From Vibrio coralliilyticus (lineage in GTDB: Bacteria; Pseudomonadota; Gammaproteobacteria; Enterobacterales; Vibrionaceae), in NCBI RefSeq assembly GCF_024449095.1, contig NZ_CP024627.1, forward strand, positions 1,054,001-1,118,000: 64,000 nt of DNA. The letters are read 5' to 3'. This document shows positions 27,584 through 37,308 of this stretch, piece after piece. A program made the translations under genes and the position numbers. Under the pieces are notes generated by a model. The model searched no databases, had not been told where the DNA came from, and saw nothing but the letters and a program-made list of their open reading frames with translations. The number at the start of each line of letters is the position of its first letter. Position 1 is the stretch's first letter.

Positions 27584-28636
27584 GTGGAAGTACGTCATAA
27601 CTGGACCGTGGCTGAAGTACGCGAGCTAATGGCAAAACCGTTTATGGATCTTCTTTTTGAAGCGCAGTTAGTCCATCGTCACTATCAACAACACAACCAC
27701 GTACAGGTCAGTACGTTACTTTCTATTAAAACTGGGGCTTGTCCTGAAGACTGTAAATACTGCCCTCAAAGTGCGCGTTATCAGACTGACATTGAAAGAG
27801 AGCGTTTGATGGAAGTGGAACGCGTGCTCGATGCTGCACAAAAAGCGAAAAGTGCAGGTTCGACGCGTTTTTGTATGGGGGCTGCTTGGAAGAACCCAAA
27901 AGCTCGTGACATGCCGCACCTGACCGAAATGATTAAGGGCGTAAAAGGAATGGGGCTTGAGACTTGTATGACTTTGGGAATGCTGACTCCAGACCAAGCA
28001 AAAGAGCTGGCTGATGCTGGTCTGGATTATTACAACCACAACCTCGATACCTCTCCAGAGTTTTACGGCAATATTATTACGACACGCACTTATCAAGATC
28101 GTCTTGATACATTGTCTCACGTGCGTGATGCCGGCATGAAAATTTGCTCGGGTGGCATCATCGGCATGGGGGAAAGTGCTAACGATCGAGCAGGCTTGTT
28201 GGTTGAATTGGCTAACTTACCCACTCACCCTGAAAGTGTGCCAATCAATATGCTGGTCAAAGTCAAAGGTACACCACTGGAAGAAGTCGACGATGTTGAA
28301 CCCTTCGACTTTATTCGTCTAATTGCCATTGCTCGTATCTTGATGCCCAAGTCGGCGGTTCGTTTGTCTGCTGGCCGTGAAAATATGAATGAGCAAATGC
28401 AAGCTCTGTGTTTTATGGCTGGTGCGAACTCGGTGTTTTATGGATGTAAATTGCTGACCACACCAAACCCGTCTGAAGATAAAGACATGCAATTGTTTAA
28501 TAAACTGGGTATCAATAGTCAGGAAGTATCCCAGCGCCCAGATGAAATTGAAGAAAATGACTTGCTTGACCGAGTTGTTGAGCGTGTAGCTGCTCGCCCA
28601 ACGCAAGACGATCTTTTCTACGATGCCAGTGTTTAG
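27584..28636 (+). CDS. bioB: Biotin synthase
   Basis: A 350-residue radical-SAM enzyme that inserts sulfur into dethiobiotin. The [4Fe-4S] motif is C-P-E-D-C-K-Y-C (C-x3-C-x2-C) near residue 53; other typical blocks are [20 protein letters not shown], and [10 protein letters not shown] with the Arg that binds the [2Fe-2S] cluster. The start is GTG at 27584 ([12 protein letters not shown]). An ATG two bases earlier is in another frame and stops after 15 codons, so the ribosome must choose between overlapping starts after the AAGGA site. Its end overlaps bioF by 14 bases. Confidence 0.98.
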   Translation: MEVRHNWTVAEVRELMAKPFMDLLFEAQLVHRHYQQHNHVQVSTLLSIKTGACPEDCKYCPQSARYQTDIERERLMEVERVLDAAQKAKSAGSTRFCMGAAWKNPKARDMPHLTEMIKGVKGMGLETCMTLGMLTPDQAKELADAGLDYYNHNLDTSPEFYGNIITTRTYQDRLDTLSHVRDAGMKICSGGIIGMGESANDRAGLLVELANLPTHPESVPINMLVKVKGTPLEEVDDVEPFDFIRLIAIARILMPKSAVRLSAGRENMNEQMQALCFMAGANSVFYGCKLLTTPNPSEDKDMQLFNKLGINSQEVSQRPDEIEENDLLDRVVERVAARPTQDDLFYDASV

Positions 28637-29768
28637 CGACCGTATCCGCCAATCCCTGATATCAAGAAAACATCAGGGATTGGAACGTTCACTTCAAGTG
28701 GTTGGGGCTGGTAACAGTGCGAACCTGCTCTTTGAAGGCAAACCTTACATCAACTTTTCCAATAATGATTATTTAGGCCTTGCTGCCGACAAAGAGTTGG
28801 CCATTGCATGGCAGCGTGGATTAGATCTGTATGGTAATGGCAGTGGAGCCTCCCCGTTGGTAACCGGATATTCAAAAGCGCACCACAATTTAGAAGTTTC
28901 TCTATGTGATTGGCTAGGTTATGAACGCGCTATTTTGTTCAGTTCAGGTTTTTCTGCTAACCAAGCATTGCTATTTAGCCTATTGCATAAAGACGATCTT
29001 CTCCTCCAAGACAAACGGAATCATGCGTCACTAATGGAAGCTGGCATGCTCTCTCCAGCGAAAATGAAACGCTTTCACCATAATGACCCAGTTCATTTAC
29101 AAACTCTATTGGAGCAAAGTGCTCTTGTTGTGACAGAGGGGGTGTTTAGTATGGATGGCGATTTGGCTCCTCTTGCAAAGATACATGCTGTCACGCGAGG
29201 AGGCTCTTGGTTGGTTGTGGATGATGCGCACGGTATTGGCGTGCTCGGAAAAGAAGGACGAGGCAGTTGTCACTTTGCTGGTATTCAGCCAGAGGTACTC
29301 GTTGTTACCTTTGGTAAAGCTCTGGGGCTTTCTGGTGCTGCTATCATGTGCAACAAAGAAACCGGAGACTACTTAACTCAATTCGCTCGACACCATGTTT
29401 ACTCGACCGCTATACCTCCCTCTCAAGCGTTTGCGCTTACCCACGCTGTTCATATGGTACGAAATCAAGCTTGGAGGAGAGAGAAGCTTCAAGAGCTACA
29501 AGAAGAGTACAAACAGTGCTTTTCTTCGTTTGAAGGCTATGTTGATACACCAACCCCGATCAAACCGTTGTTACTGGGAGAGAGCCAACTTTCGGTCAAA
29601 GTTGCAGATTCTGTCAGGCAATCAGGTTATTGGCTAACAGCGATTAGGCCCCCAACAGTGGCGAAAAATTCAGCAAGGCTTAGGGTGACCCTCTCAGTTA
29701 ATCACTCTGTACAACAAGTTCGAGAGTTGGCGAACATCGTTGAGACTGCGATGGAGAAGGAATATTGA
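28623..29768 (+). CDS. bioF: 8-amino-7-oxononanoate synthase
   Basis: A 381-residue PLP-dependent alpha-oxoamine synthase that joins pimeloyl-ACP and L-alanine to [15 protein letters not shown] is the N-terminal signature, [13 protein letters not shown] the substrate-binding turn, [12 protein letters not shown] the cofactor Asp-His block and [13 protein letters not shown] the Schiff-base lysine segment. Translationally coupled: it starts inside bioB and its TGA overlaps the bioC ATG (TGATG). Confidence 0.97.
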   Translation: MPVFSDRIRQSLISRKHQGLERSLQVVGAGNSANLLFEGKPYINFSNNDYLGLAADKELAIAWQRGLDLYGNGSGASPLVTGYSKAHHNLEVSLCDWLGYERAILFSSGFSANQALLFSLLHKDDLLLQDKRNHASLMEAGMLSPAKMKRFHHNDPVHLQTLLEQSALVVTEGVFSMDGDLAPLAKIHAVTRGGSWLVVDDAHGIGVLGKEGRGSCHFAGIQPEVLVVTFGKALGLSGAAIMCNKETGDYLTQFARHHVYSTAIPPSQAFALTHAVHMVRNQAWRREKLQELQEEYKQCFSSFEGYVDTPTPIKPLLLGESQLSVKVADSVRQSGYWLTAIRPPTVAKNSARLRVTLSVNHSVQQVRELANIVETAMEKEY

Positions 29769-30571
29769 TGGAACAAGCGACTTTAGTACAGAAGACTTGT
29801 CTGCAAGACAAATCTGCCATCGCAGAAGCGTTTGGAAAAGCCGCGAATACCTATGACAGTCATGCCGCTTTTCAAAGAGAAGTGGGAGAGCGTTTATTAG
29901 AAAGGCTACCTCACAATCTTTTTGGTAAAACAGTACTCGATTTGGGCTGCGGGACTGGGTATTTTTCTGAGAAACTGCGCGAACGTGGGGCTTTAGTGAT
30001 CTGTTGTGACTTATCTCAACAAATGTTGAATAAAGCAAAAGAGAGGTGTGGCTCTGAGGGGGTTAAATATCAGCAAGCAGATGCTGAGTCCTTACCATTT
30101 CGTGATAGTTCGGTAGATTATGTGTTTTCTAGTCTTGCACTGCAATGGTGTGACGACTTATCACTGCCCTTACGCGAAATGCGCAGAGTGATCAAACCTC
30201 AAGGTAAAGCCTATTTCTCTACACTGTTAGACGGCTCTCTAAAAGAGTTGAAGTGCGCGTGGCGTGAAATTGATTCATATCAACACGTCAACGATTTTAT
30301 CAGCAGCAATCAGGTAAAAATTGCGTTAGCGCAATCTGGTAACCAGAACCATCATCTAGACTTGCCTACCATGACAGTTTGGTACGATACCGCGTTTGCA
30401 CTCATGCGTGATTTAAAGGGGATTGGAGCCAATCATGTTAACGGTCGTTCACATGGGTTGACCAGTCGCAGTACGTTGCTGCAAGTTGAACGGGCGTATC
30501 GACAGTTCAAAAACCATCAAGGTCTTCTACCTGCAACTTATCAGGTTTGTTTAGGGGTTATACATCTATGA
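29768..30571 (+). CDS. bioC: Malonyl-ACP O-methyltransferase
   Basis: A 267-residue SAM methyltransferase. It begins the fold with [20 protein letters not shown], has motif [16 protein letters not shown] near residue 60 and LALQWCDDL near 130, both typical of BioC. It methylates malonyl-ACP so that the fatty-acid machinery can build the pimeloyl chain. The start is ATG 29768, overlapping the bioF stop; an in-frame TTG precedes it. The stop overlaps the bioD ATG (ATGA). Confidence 0.95.
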   Translation: MEQATLVQKTCLQDKSAIAEAFGKAANTYDSHAAFQREVGERLLERLPHNLFGKTVLDLGCGTGYFSEKLRERGALVICCDLSQQMLNKAKERCGSEGVKYQQADAESLPFRDSSVDYVFSSLALQWCDDLSLPLREMRRVIKPQGKAYFSTLLDGSLKELKCAWREIDSYQHVNDFISSNQVKIALAQSGNQNHHLDLPTMTVWYDTAFALMRDLKGIGANHVNGRSHGLTSRSTLLQVERAYRQFKNHQGLLPATYQVCLGVIHL

Positions 30572-31251
30572 TTGATGCATTTTTTATTGCTGGTACGGAC
30601 ACCGATGTTGGTAAAACAGTTGCTTCAAAGGCAATTCTGAACGCGTTAGCGCAAAAGGACTTAAAAACTATTGGTTATAAACCTGTCGCGGCAGGTTGTG
30701 AAAAAACATCGCACGGATACCGTAATTCTGACGCATTGTACCTTCAAAGTGCGGCAACACTTGACGTCGATTATGATGATGTCAATCCATATGCATTAGA
30801 GCTACCAGCGTCACCACATATTGCGGCGAAACGAGAAGGGGTCAATATTCAATATTCTGTTCTGAGTGAGAAACTGGCGGAACACAAAGCGAAATCCGAT
30901 GTGGTGTTGGTTGAAGGGGCGGGTGGCTGGCGTGTGCCAGTGTCTGATTCAGATTGCCTTTCAAGCTGGGTTCAACAAGAGAACTTACCGGTCATACTGG
31001 TGGTAGGTATAAAACTAGGCTGTTTGAGCCATGCCATGTTAACTATTGATGCTATTAAAGCTGATGGCATAAATGTAATTGGTTGGGTGGCTAACCGAGT
31101 CAATCCTGGCACTGAGCATTATGCTGATATCATTGAAATGCTAGAGCAGAAAATAGAAGCCCCTAAACTTGGAGAGATTCCCTACGTACCGAGTGTTAAA
31201 CAGAAAGACTTGGCCAAATATATTGATGTCTCAACTTTGCTCACAGTGTAG
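30568..31251 (+). CDS. bioD: Dethiobiotin synthetase
   Basis: A 227-residue ATP-dependent carboxylase that closes the ureido ring of dethiobiotin. The P-loop [10 protein letters not shown] is at residues 8-17, [10 protein letters not shown] follows, and [10 protein letters not shown] is the catalytic Glu loop. The ATG at 30568 overlaps the bioC stop by four bases, which settles the start against a longer frame from 30547. It is the last gene of bioBFCD, followed by a terminator. Confidence 0.96.
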   Translation: MIDAFFIAGTDTDVGKTVASKAILNALAQKDLKTIGYKPVAAGCEKTSHGYRNSDALYLQSAATLDVDYDDVNPYALELPASPHIAAKREGVNIQYSVLSEKLAEHKAKSDVVLVEGAGGWRVPVSDSDCLSSWVQQENLPVILVVGIKLGCLSHAMLTIDAIKADGINVIGWVANRVNPGTEHYADIIEMLEQKIEAPKLGEIPYVPSVKQKDLAKYIDVSTLLTV

Positions 31252-31274
31252 TAGTCATCACTTAACCTAAACAA

Positions 31275-31297
31275 AAAGGCTGCCATTGGCAGCCTTT
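31275..31297. terminator. Terminator after bioD (also serves the facing small gene)
   Basis: Ten-base-pair stem AAAGGCTGCC/GGCAGCCTTT with a three-base loop between convergent genes; A- and T-runs on both flanks allow use in both directions. Confidence 0.8.
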
Positions 31298-31318
31298 GTC
31301 GTCTTTATGTTCTAATGT

Positions 31319-31486
31319 TTACTTGTCTTGGTTTAAGCCCATCAGTGCTTGTTGGGTATCAGAGATACGCTTTTGTGCATGTTGCTCTGAAGAAATACCA
31401 AGTTGCTGCTTGGCTTCTTCCTCTGAAATACCAAGGTGGCAGCATAGTAGGTCAATAGCCATTTGATAGTTGTTAGTTTCAACCAT
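31319..31486 (-). CDS. Small conserved-looking protein of unknown function
   Basis: A 55-residue protein from ATG 31486, preceded on its strand by an AAAGGA site seven bases upstream. It contains YQMAIDLLCCHLGISEEEAKQQLG and a polar C terminus, which looks like one compact helical domain. The longer frame to 31537 lacks a ribosome-binding site. I recognise no named family. It is a monocistronic gene facing bioD. Confidence 0.65.
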   Translation of the reverse strand: MVETNNYQMAIDLLCCHLGISEEEAKQQLGISSEQHAQKRISDTQQALMGLNQDK

Positions 31487-31673
31487 GATTTTGTCCTTTT
31501 CACACATGGGTATTTGAATCTGATAACAATCTAGCACGCTTTAGTCTAGGTACAATAAGACCAAAGTCTAATATCTCTGTATTATGTTGGTGCTTTTTGA
31601 TGGTTTCGTGGCGTGTGAAATAAGAAGTTTTCACAATTTTTACAGCTAAGAAAACAAATGTTTCAATTTGCAT

Positions 31674-31699
31674 CTATCCCTTGTATTTAAAAGGGATAG
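31674..31699. promoter_or_regulatory. Perfect inverted repeat in the htpX promoter region
   Basis: Nine-base arms CTATCCCTT (31674-31682) and AAGGGATAG (31691-31699) around eight bases. CTTGTAT (from 31680) and CTATATCT (31701-31708) make a weak sigma-32-like pair, as expected for a heat-shock protease gene, and the palindrome overlaps it. The 31487-31787 gap is otherwise empty. Confidence 0.5.
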
Positions 31700-31787
31700 A
31701 CTATATCTATTAATTAGACATAAAGCCTTGGTGCGACGTTCGTATCGGTGAGGCAAATCATTAAGCTTCCAGTTTCGGAGAAAAGTA

Positions 31788-32648
31788 ATGAAGCGAGTAA
31801 TGCTGTTTTTGGCGACCAACCTAGCCGTTGTGCTGGTTTTGAGCGTTGTTCTTAATATTGTTTATGCGGTAACCGGGATGCAACCAGGCAGCTTATCGGG
31901 GCTGCTGATCATGGCTGCGGTATTTGGTTTTGGTGGTTCTTTCATCTCGTTAATGATGTCAAAAGGCATGGCTTTGCGCTCGGTTGGTGGCATGGTTATT
32001 GAGAGTCCACGTAACGAGACCGAACACTGGCTGTTAGAAACCGTTCGACGCCAGTCCGAGCAAGTGGGTATTGGTATGCCAACTGTTGCTATTTATGACT
32101 CTGCAGATATCAATGCTTTTGCGACAGGAGCTAAGCGCAATGACTCATTGGTCGCGGTCTCTACTGGCCTACTTCATAATATGACACGTGATGAAGCCGA
32201 AGCTGTACTTGCGCATGAGGTGAGCCACATTGCTAATGGTGATATGGTCACGATGACACTGATGCAAGGTGTTGTGAACACGTTTGTTATCTTCCTATCA
32301 CGCTTCATTGCGAATATTGTGTCTTCTAATGATGAAGAAGAAGGCGGTAGCAATATGATGGTTTACTTTGGGGTTTCCATTGTTCTTGAACTCGTTTTTG
32401 GCTTCCTCGCGAGCTTTATTACTATGTGGTATAGCCGTCACCGTGAGTTCCATGCGGATGCAGGTGCTGCGCAGCTGGTTGGTAAGCACAAAATGATTGC
32501 TGCGTTAGAGCGTTTGAAAGTCAGCCATGAATCCCAACTTGAAGGCTCCATGATGGCATTTGGTATTAATGGCAAACGTTCAATGACAGAGCTACTGATG
32601 AGTCACCCACCATTGGACAAGCGCATTGCGGCGTTGCGTAACTCATAA
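31788..32648 (+). CDS. htpX: Inner-membrane zinc protease HtpX
   Basis: A 286-residue M48 metalloprotease. Two N-terminal membrane segments (about 3-25 and 33-55), the zinc motif H-E-V-S-H in [12 protein letters not shown] near residue 145, the third Glu ligand near [12 protein letters not shown] (about 223) and a membrane hairpin between (about 160-215) fit HtpX exactly. It works with FtsH in quality control of membrane proteins. A strong terminator follows, so it is not part of the downstream operon. Confidence 0.97.
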   Translation: MKRVMLFLATNLAVVLVLSVVLNIVYAVTGMQPGSLSGLLIMAAVFGFGGSFISLMMSKGMALRSVGGMVIESPRNETEHWLLETVRRQSEQVGIGMPTVAIYDSADINAFATGAKRNDSLVAVSTGLLHNMTRDEAEAVLAHEVSHIANGDMVTMTLMQGVVNTFVIFLSRFIANIVSSNDEEEGGSNMMVYFGVSIVLELVFGFLASFITMWYSRHREFHADAGAAQLVGKHKMIAALERLKVSHESQLEGSMMAFGINGKRSMTELLMSHPPLDKRIAALRNS

Positions 32649-32664
32649 GTTTTTGATTTAACGA

Positions 32665-32694
32665 AAAGGCTTGATTCTATATCAAGCCTTTTTT
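32665..32694 (+). terminator. Terminator after htpX
   Basis: Stem AAGGCTTGAT/ATCAAGCCTT with a five-base loop, followed by TTTT. Confidence 0.88.
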
Positions 32695-32716
32695 GATCCC
32701 TTCCTATCGAATCGAC

Positions 32717-32800
32717 GTACAAATGTACAAATTAAACTTTTACAAAATTTATATTTGTACAACTCAAGAAAGTGACCTAATCTTTAGTTTATCTTGTACA
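32717..32800. promoter_or_regulatory. Cluster of TGTACA-type repeats upstream of the eight-gene operon
   Basis: GTACA (32717), TGTACA (32724), TTTACA (32739), TGTACA (32756) and TGTACA (32795) lie within 85 bases ahead of the NTF2-like gene. CarH/LitR-type MerR light regulators are known to bind repeated TACA elements near promoters of light-induced genes, and this operon is of that type. Separately, TGACCT (32773) with TGTACATAA 16 bases later loosely resembles the TGATCC-type promoters of ChrR-linked ECF sigma factors. Which regulator applies is inference. Confidence 0.45.
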
Positions 32801-32841
32801 TAAAAATATTTTGTATAACTAAATTGCTTATCGGAGAAGGC

Positions 32842-33261
32842 ATGAACGTCGAGTCGGTTGGTCAAGTCTACCAGCAACTAAGTAAAAGCAATCTGTATCT
32901 GTTGAACGATGTGTATCACCAAGATGTGATCTTTGAAGATTCAGCGCATCGCCTCCAAGGTTGGCAGGCCTTACAAAGTTATTTCGATAGTCTTTACACT
33001 AATGTCAGACGCTGTGACTTTGATATAAAAGAACATCAGCAATTAGGCGACAGTGGATTCTTGACTTGGTCAATGTCGCTAGAGCACCCCAAGCTGCAAA
33101 AAGGTAAGACGGTTGTCGTCAATGGAGTCAGTCATCTCAAGTTCAAAGATGGCAGGGTGATCTATCACCGGGATTATTTCGACCTAGGTGAAATGCTGTA
33201 TGAAAATCTACCTTTGCTTGGCTCAATCATCAAAACAATCAAGCAGAGGTTAGGACAATGA
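32842..33261 (+). CDS. NTF2-like (SnoaL-fold) protein, first gene of the stress operon
   Basis: A 139-residue single-domain alpha-beta-barrel protein. VYQQLSKSNLYLLNDVYHQDVIFEDSAHRLQG and FYLD-type strands such as SHLKFKDGRVIYHRDYFDLGEMLYE mark the NTF2/SnoaL family, whose members bind or modify small hydrophobic ligands. I use ATG 32842 with a GGAGAAGG site; the frame from 32794 starts inside a TGTACA repeat. Its stop overlaps the next start by four bases. Homologues commonly open the ECF/ChrR-linked operon containing SDR, FAD, DUF1365 and CFA genes. Confidence 0.85.
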   Translation: MNVESVGQVYQQLSKSNLYLLNDVYHQDVIFEDSAHRLQGWQALQSYFDSLYTNVRRCDFDIKEHQQLGDSGFLTWSMSLEHPKLQKGKTVVVNGVSHLKFKDGRVIYHRDYFDLGEMLYENLPLLGSIIKTIKQRLGQ

Positions 33262-33983
33262 CTTGTGTTCTCATCACTGGTGCCACATCTGGTATCGGCA
33301 GGCAACTTGCTGAAGATTATGCTAAAGCGGGTTATGAAGTAGTGGCTTGTGGAAGAAACCAACAAGCGCTTGAAGAGCTAAGATCGAGCTCTCCTTTTAT
33401 TACTACGCTTGAGTTCGATTTAACCGAGTTATCTAGTACAAAACGGTCGCTAGAAACTCTAGAGGTTATACCTGAGGTTTGGATATTTAACGCTGGTGAT
33501 TGTGAGTATATAGACGACGGTGTCATTGATGCTCAATTGATTAAGCGCGTATTCGAAATCAATGTGATTGGTCTTGCCAACGCTATTGAAGCCAGTCAGC
33601 ACCACTTTCAACCCGGGCACATTGTTGCTCTGGTGGGGTCTATCGCCAGTGAAGTGGCGTTACCAAGAGCAGAAGCCTATGGGGCATCTAAAGCCGCGGT
33701 GAGTTATCTAGGCCGAACACTTCAACTCGACTTGGATAAGAAAAACATCTCAGTGTCACTCATATATCCAGGCTTTGTCAAAACGCCTCTTACGGACAAA
33801 AACACATTTCCAATGCCAATGCTGGTATCGGTACAACAGGCTTCTGAAGCAATACGGAAAGGGCTGTCGGCACGTAAACCTTACATTTACTTTCCGCGAA
33901 GATTTACAACGCTATTGCGTCTCATCGGCACGATGCCATACCGCTGGCAGAAGTGGCTTACCGCCAAATTGATCTCAGAGTAA
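33258..33983 (+). CDS. Short-chain dehydrogenase/reductase
   Basis: A 241-residue classical SDR: ITGATSGIGR nucleotide loop near residue 6, the strand motif N-A-G at WIFNAGDCE, the catalytic Ser in VGSIASEVALP and Y-G-A-S-K (Tyr and Lys) near residue 140. The cofactor is NAD or NADP. The substrate is unknown; the neighbourhood suggests a lipid or membrane-protective compound. Coupled to the NTF2-like gene by a four-base overlap. Confidence 0.92.
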   Translation: MTCVLITGATSGIGRQLAEDYAKAGYEVVACGRNQQALEELRSSSPFITTLEFDLTELSSTKRSLETLEVIPEVWIFNAGDCEYIDDGVIDAQLIKRVFEINVIGLANAIEASQHHFQPGHIVALVGSIASEVALPRAEAYGASKAAVSYLGRTLQLDLDKKNISVSLIYPGFVKTPLTDKNTFPMPMLVSVQQASEAIRKGLSARKPYIYFPRRFTTLLRLIGTMPYRWQKWLTAKLISE

Positions 33984-33994
33984 GAGGATTCACA

Positions 33995-35275
33995 ATGAAA
34001 ATAGCCATAATCGGGACAGGTATCTCTGGGTTGACATGCGCTTATCATCTCAACAAGCAACATGATGTCACTCTTTTTGAAGCCAACGACTATATTGGTG
34101 GCCACACTGCTACGGTCAATGTTGAGGTGCAAGGTGAGAACTATGCAGTCGACACTGGCTTTATTGTTTACAATGATAGGACTTATCCCAATTTCATTGC
34201 CATGATGAAGCAAGTTGGTGTCGAAGGTATTCCAACGCAGATGAGCTTTAGCGTGCGCAATGACGGTTGTGGCCTAGAGTATAACGGCCATACATTATCG
34301 ACACTTTTCGCGCAGAAAAGAAATTGGTTCAATCCTAAATTCTACGCTTTCATATTCGAGATCTTACGCTTCAACAAACAGGTAAAACAGTTAGTCAAGC
34401 AAGCTAATGAACCTGAAAAAACGCTTGGCGAATTTTTATCAGAAGAGAAGTTTAGTGACTATTTTTGCGACAACTATATCTTACCCATGGGGGCTGCTAT
34501 CTGGTCTTCCACTTTGGCTGATATGCGTGCTTTTCCTCTTCAGTTTTTTGCTCGTTTCTTTCTGAATCATGGGTTACTCGATGTACTGAACAGACCTCAG
34601 TGGTACGTTGTGAAAGGAGGCTCAAATGCTTATGTTGAGCCGCTAACCCGTGAGTTCGCACATCGTATACGGCTGTCAACGCCGGTTAAATCTGTCCGCA
34701 GAGAGCAACTTGGTGTACGAATCGACCTAGGTCAGCGAACTGAACGCTTTGACCAAGTGATTTTTGCATGTCACAGCGATCAGGCGCTAGCTTTGCTACA
34801 GGATGCTAATGACCTAGAGAATGAAGTGCTTAGTCAGTTGGAGTACCAAGCCAATGAGGTCACTCTTCATACGGACGAAAGTTTACTTCCCAAGCGAAAA
34901 TCAGCGTGGGCTTCTTGGAATTATTGGTTAGATGGAGAGCAAGGTGAAAGTGAGTGTCCGCCAACGCTGACCTACAACATGAACATACTGCAGCACATAC
35001 AAGCTCCCGTGACATTCTGTGTTTCTTTAAACAGTTCACACCTGATAGAGCCGAGCAAAGTGCTTAAAACATTTACCTATCATCACCCTGTTTTTAGTGA
35101 ACAATCGATGCGCGCTCAAAAGCGCCGCCCTGACATAAATGGACAGGATAAAGTTTGGTTCTGTGGTGCCTATTGGTATAACGGGTTCCATGAAGACGGG
35201 GTAAAAAGTGCTTTGGATGTCGTGAGAGAGCTTCGCCTTCGTGATGAAGAAGAACGACAGAGAGGTGCCGCATAA
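33995..35275 (+). CDS. FAD-dependent oxidoreductase (NAD(P)-binding amine-oxidase-like)
   Basis: A 426-residue flavoprotein. The Rossmann loop IIGTGISGLTCAYHL opens the chain, followed by LFEANDYIGGHTATV (Glu for FAD ribose and the G-G-H-T motif), TGFIVYNDRTYPNF, and the C-terminal VWFCGAYWYNGFHEDGVKSAL FAD-contact block. This is the family that always precedes DUF1365 and CFA-like genes; it is often annotated as amine oxidase or desaturase, without a proved reaction. ATG 33995 with an AAGAGGA site is used; the frame from 33953 overlaps the SDR gene. The stop overlaps the next ATG (TAATG). Confidence 0.88.
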   Translation: MKIAIIGTGISGLTCAYHLNKQHDVTLFEANDYIGGHTATVNVEVQGENYAVDTGFIVYNDRTYPNFIAMMKQVGVEGIPTQMSFSVRNDGCGLEYNGHTLSTLFAQKRNWFNPKFYAFIFEILRFNKQVKQLVKQANEPEKTLGEFLSEEKFSDYFCDNYILPMGAAIWSSTLADMRAFPLQFFARFFLNHGLLDVLNRPQWYVVKGGSNAYVEPLTREFAHRIRLSTPVKSVRREQLGVRIDLGQRTERFDQVIFACHSDQALALLQDANDLENEVLSQLEYQANEVTLHTDESLLPKRKSAWASWNYWLDGEQGESECPPTLTYNMNILQHIQAPVTFCVSLNSSHLIEPSKVLKTFTYHHPVFSEQSMRAQKRRPDINGQDKVWFCGAYWYNGFHEDGVKSALDVVRELRLRDEEERQRGAA

Positions 35276-36072
35276 TGAAGCCTGAGCATGGCTGCTCTCT
35301 GCTTGTTGGTGACGTAAGACATCGACGCTTTAGCCCAGTAGAGCATCAGTTAAAATACCCCATTTTTATGCCTTGTATTGATTTGGACCAGATCAAAGCA
35401 GTGGAAAAATCTGTATGGGGGTTTGGGCAGAAGTGGTGGCACTGGGCGAGATTCAAACGAACGGATTACCTTGGGGAAGGAGATCTAAAACGCGCGGTCT
35501 TCGATAAGATAGAAGAATTGACTGGAGAGAAAGTGGATGGGCGCGTTGAGGCAGTTATTCACCTTCGCTATCTCGGCATCTATTTCAGTCCGGTAAACTT
35601 CTACTATGTTTATAACAAGGATGGAGATTGGCGTTATCTGTTGGCTGAGGTAAGTAATACTCCCTGGAATCAAAGGCACTACTATGCAGTTCCTGCTTTC
35701 GATGAAACATTGTGGCGACACAGCAAAGCATTTCATGTGTCCCCTTTTAACCCCATAGAACAAGAATATGTTTGGCGGTTGAAACCCTTAGGGAAGAAGC
35801 TTTCTATTCATCTTGAGTGTCATCGGGATCAAAAGGAATTTGATGCCACGCTCAGTATGAGTAAGCAACCACTTACATCAAGGATACTCCTTAAACATTT
35901 GATTAGAACGCCGTTAATGGCAGCAAAAATGTTGTCAGGCATATACTGGCATGCGTTTAAGTTGTGGTGTAAAGGTGCACCGTTCTACTCACATCCTAAA
36001 TATAAAATAAAGCCGGAAGCCTCTTCCGGAAAATATAAATCGAGAGATCAGGTTAAGGAGCATAGGACATGA
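35275..36072 (+). CDS. DUF1365 family protein
   Basis: A 265-residue protein of the DUF1365 family. Characteristic text: VRHRRFSPVEHQLKYPIFM near the start, the H-L-R-Y-L-G-I-Y-F-S-PVNFYY block near residue 95, then LLAEVSNTPWNQRHYY and KAFHVSPFNP. It almost always lies between the FAD oxidoreductase and a CFA-like methyltransferase, which suggests a joint reaction on membrane lipid chains, perhaps making an unusual fatty acid. It overlaps the next gene by four bases. Confidence 0.92.
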   Translation: MKPEHGCSLLVGDVRHRRFSPVEHQLKYPIFMPCIDLDQIKAVEKSVWGFGQKWWHWARFKRTDYLGEGDLKRAVFDKIEELTGEKVDGRVEAVIHLRYLGIYFSPVNFYYVYNKDGDWRYLLAEVSNTPWNQRHYYAVPAFDETLWRHSKAFHVSPFNPIEQEYVWRLKPLGKKLSIHLECHRDQKEFDATLSMSKQPLTSRILLKHLIRTPLMAAKMLSGIYWHAFKLWCKGAPFYSHPKYKIKPEASSGKYKSRDQVKEHRT

Positions 36073-37307
36073 TCAACTCCCAAACTTTAGGTTACTCATC
36101 ATCACTGAGCGCAGGGCAAAAAACAGCGCGCAGTTTGGCAATGTCATTCCTAAAAAAAATCACATCAGGTTCACTCACTGTCATAGAATCTTTCTCACAG
36201 TCAGAAGTTAGAGCAACTTTTGGCGCAGCGCAGACATCACGGTTACATGCGGTCATTGAGATCAAACACCCGAGTTTTTACGCAAGGTTGCTTAAAGGTG
36301 GCAGTATTGCTGCTGGTGAAGCTTATATGGATGGTTGGTGGGATAGCCCGGATTTAACCAAGCTGATGGAATTGATGGCCTTAAATTTAAAAACCTTAGA
36401 TTCTATCGAAGGACAGAGTAGTTTTATTTCCCGCATATCTTACCAACTCGGGCATTGGTTCAATCGCAATACAGAGAAAAATGCCGCGAAGAATATTAGT
36501 GCTCATTATGATTTGAGTAACGAGCTTTATGAAACCTTTCTTGATAAAGAAATGTTGTATTCGGCAGCCCTCTTCAACTCAGCGTCAGATAGCTTAGAGC
36601 AAGCTCAGCTCAATAAAATGGAAAGGCTATGTCAGCAGCTTGAGCTGACATCCAGTGATAGGGTGATTGAAATTGGTACCGGTTGGGGAGGGATGGCGAT
36701 ATACATGGCGGAAAAGTATGGCTGCCATGTAACGACCACCACGATATCGGAGCAACAGTACCAGTACGCTCAACAGAAGATAATCGAAAAGGGACTTGAG
36801 CATAAGATAACTCTACTAAAACAGGATTACAGACAGTTAAAAGGCCATTACGATAAGTTAGTGTCTATTGAGATGATCGAAGCGGTGGGCAAAGAATACT
36901 TGGGGTCATATATCGACAAATGTCAGTCCCTTTTAAGACCACAAGGGTTAATGGCGATTCAAGCGATAACCATTGCCGATCAAAGGTACGATTACTACAG
37001 CAACAATGTAGATTTTATCCAGAAGTATATTTTTCCTGGCGGTTTTTTACCCTCGATAACAGCCTTAACTCACGCGACGACGACTCATAGCGATCTAGTC
37101 TTGAGAAACCTTTTCGACATTGGCTTAGATTATGCGAACACTTTGAAAGAGTGGCATGCAAGGTTTGTGGCATCGGAGAGAGACGTAAGACAACTAGGGT
37201 TTGATGAGACGTTTATTCGTATGTGGAAATATTATTTTTGCTATTGCGAGGGTGGATTCCGTGCGAGAAGTATCAGCACGGTACATATGACTTTTCAAAA
37301 GGCTTGA
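36069..37307 (+). CDS. cfa: Cyclopropane-fatty-acyl-phospholipid synthase family methyltransferase
   Basis: A 412-residue SAM-dependent methyltransferase. NISAHYDLSNELYETFLDKEMLYSAALF, the SAM loop VIEIGTGWGGMAIYMAEKYGC and YFCYCEGGFRARSI at the C terminus are hallmark CFA blocks. Cfa adds a methylene bridge to unsaturated phospholipid chains. In this operon type the homologue may instead make a related modified fatty acid, so cfa is the family name rather than a proved activity. It is longer at the N terminus than E. coli Cfa (382 residues). Confidence 0.92.
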   Translation: MINSQTLGYSSSLSAGQKTARSLAMSFLKKITSGSLTVIESFSQSEVRATFGAAQTSRLHAVIEIKHPSFYARLLKGGSIAAGEAYMDGWWDSPDLTKLMELMALNLKTLDSIEGQSSFISRISYQLGHWFNRNTEKNAAKNISAHYDLSNELYETFLDKEMLYSAALFNSASDSLEQAQLNKMERLCQQLELTSSDRVIEIGTGWGGMAIYMAEKYGCHVTTTTISEQQYQYAQQKIIEKGLEHKITLLKQDYRQLKGHYDKLVSIEMIEAVGKEYLGSYIDKCQSLLRPQGLMAIQAITIADQRYDYYSNNVDFIQKYIFPGGFLPSITALTHATTTHSDLVLRNLFDIGLDYANTLKEWHARFVASERDVRQLGFDETFIRMWKYYFCYCEGGFRARSISTVHMTFQKA

Positions 37308-37308
37308 T

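Noticed and set aside
27582..27629. ATG two bases before the bioB GTG
   Set aside because: Reads into a stop after 15 codons; the BioB protein begins at the GTG.
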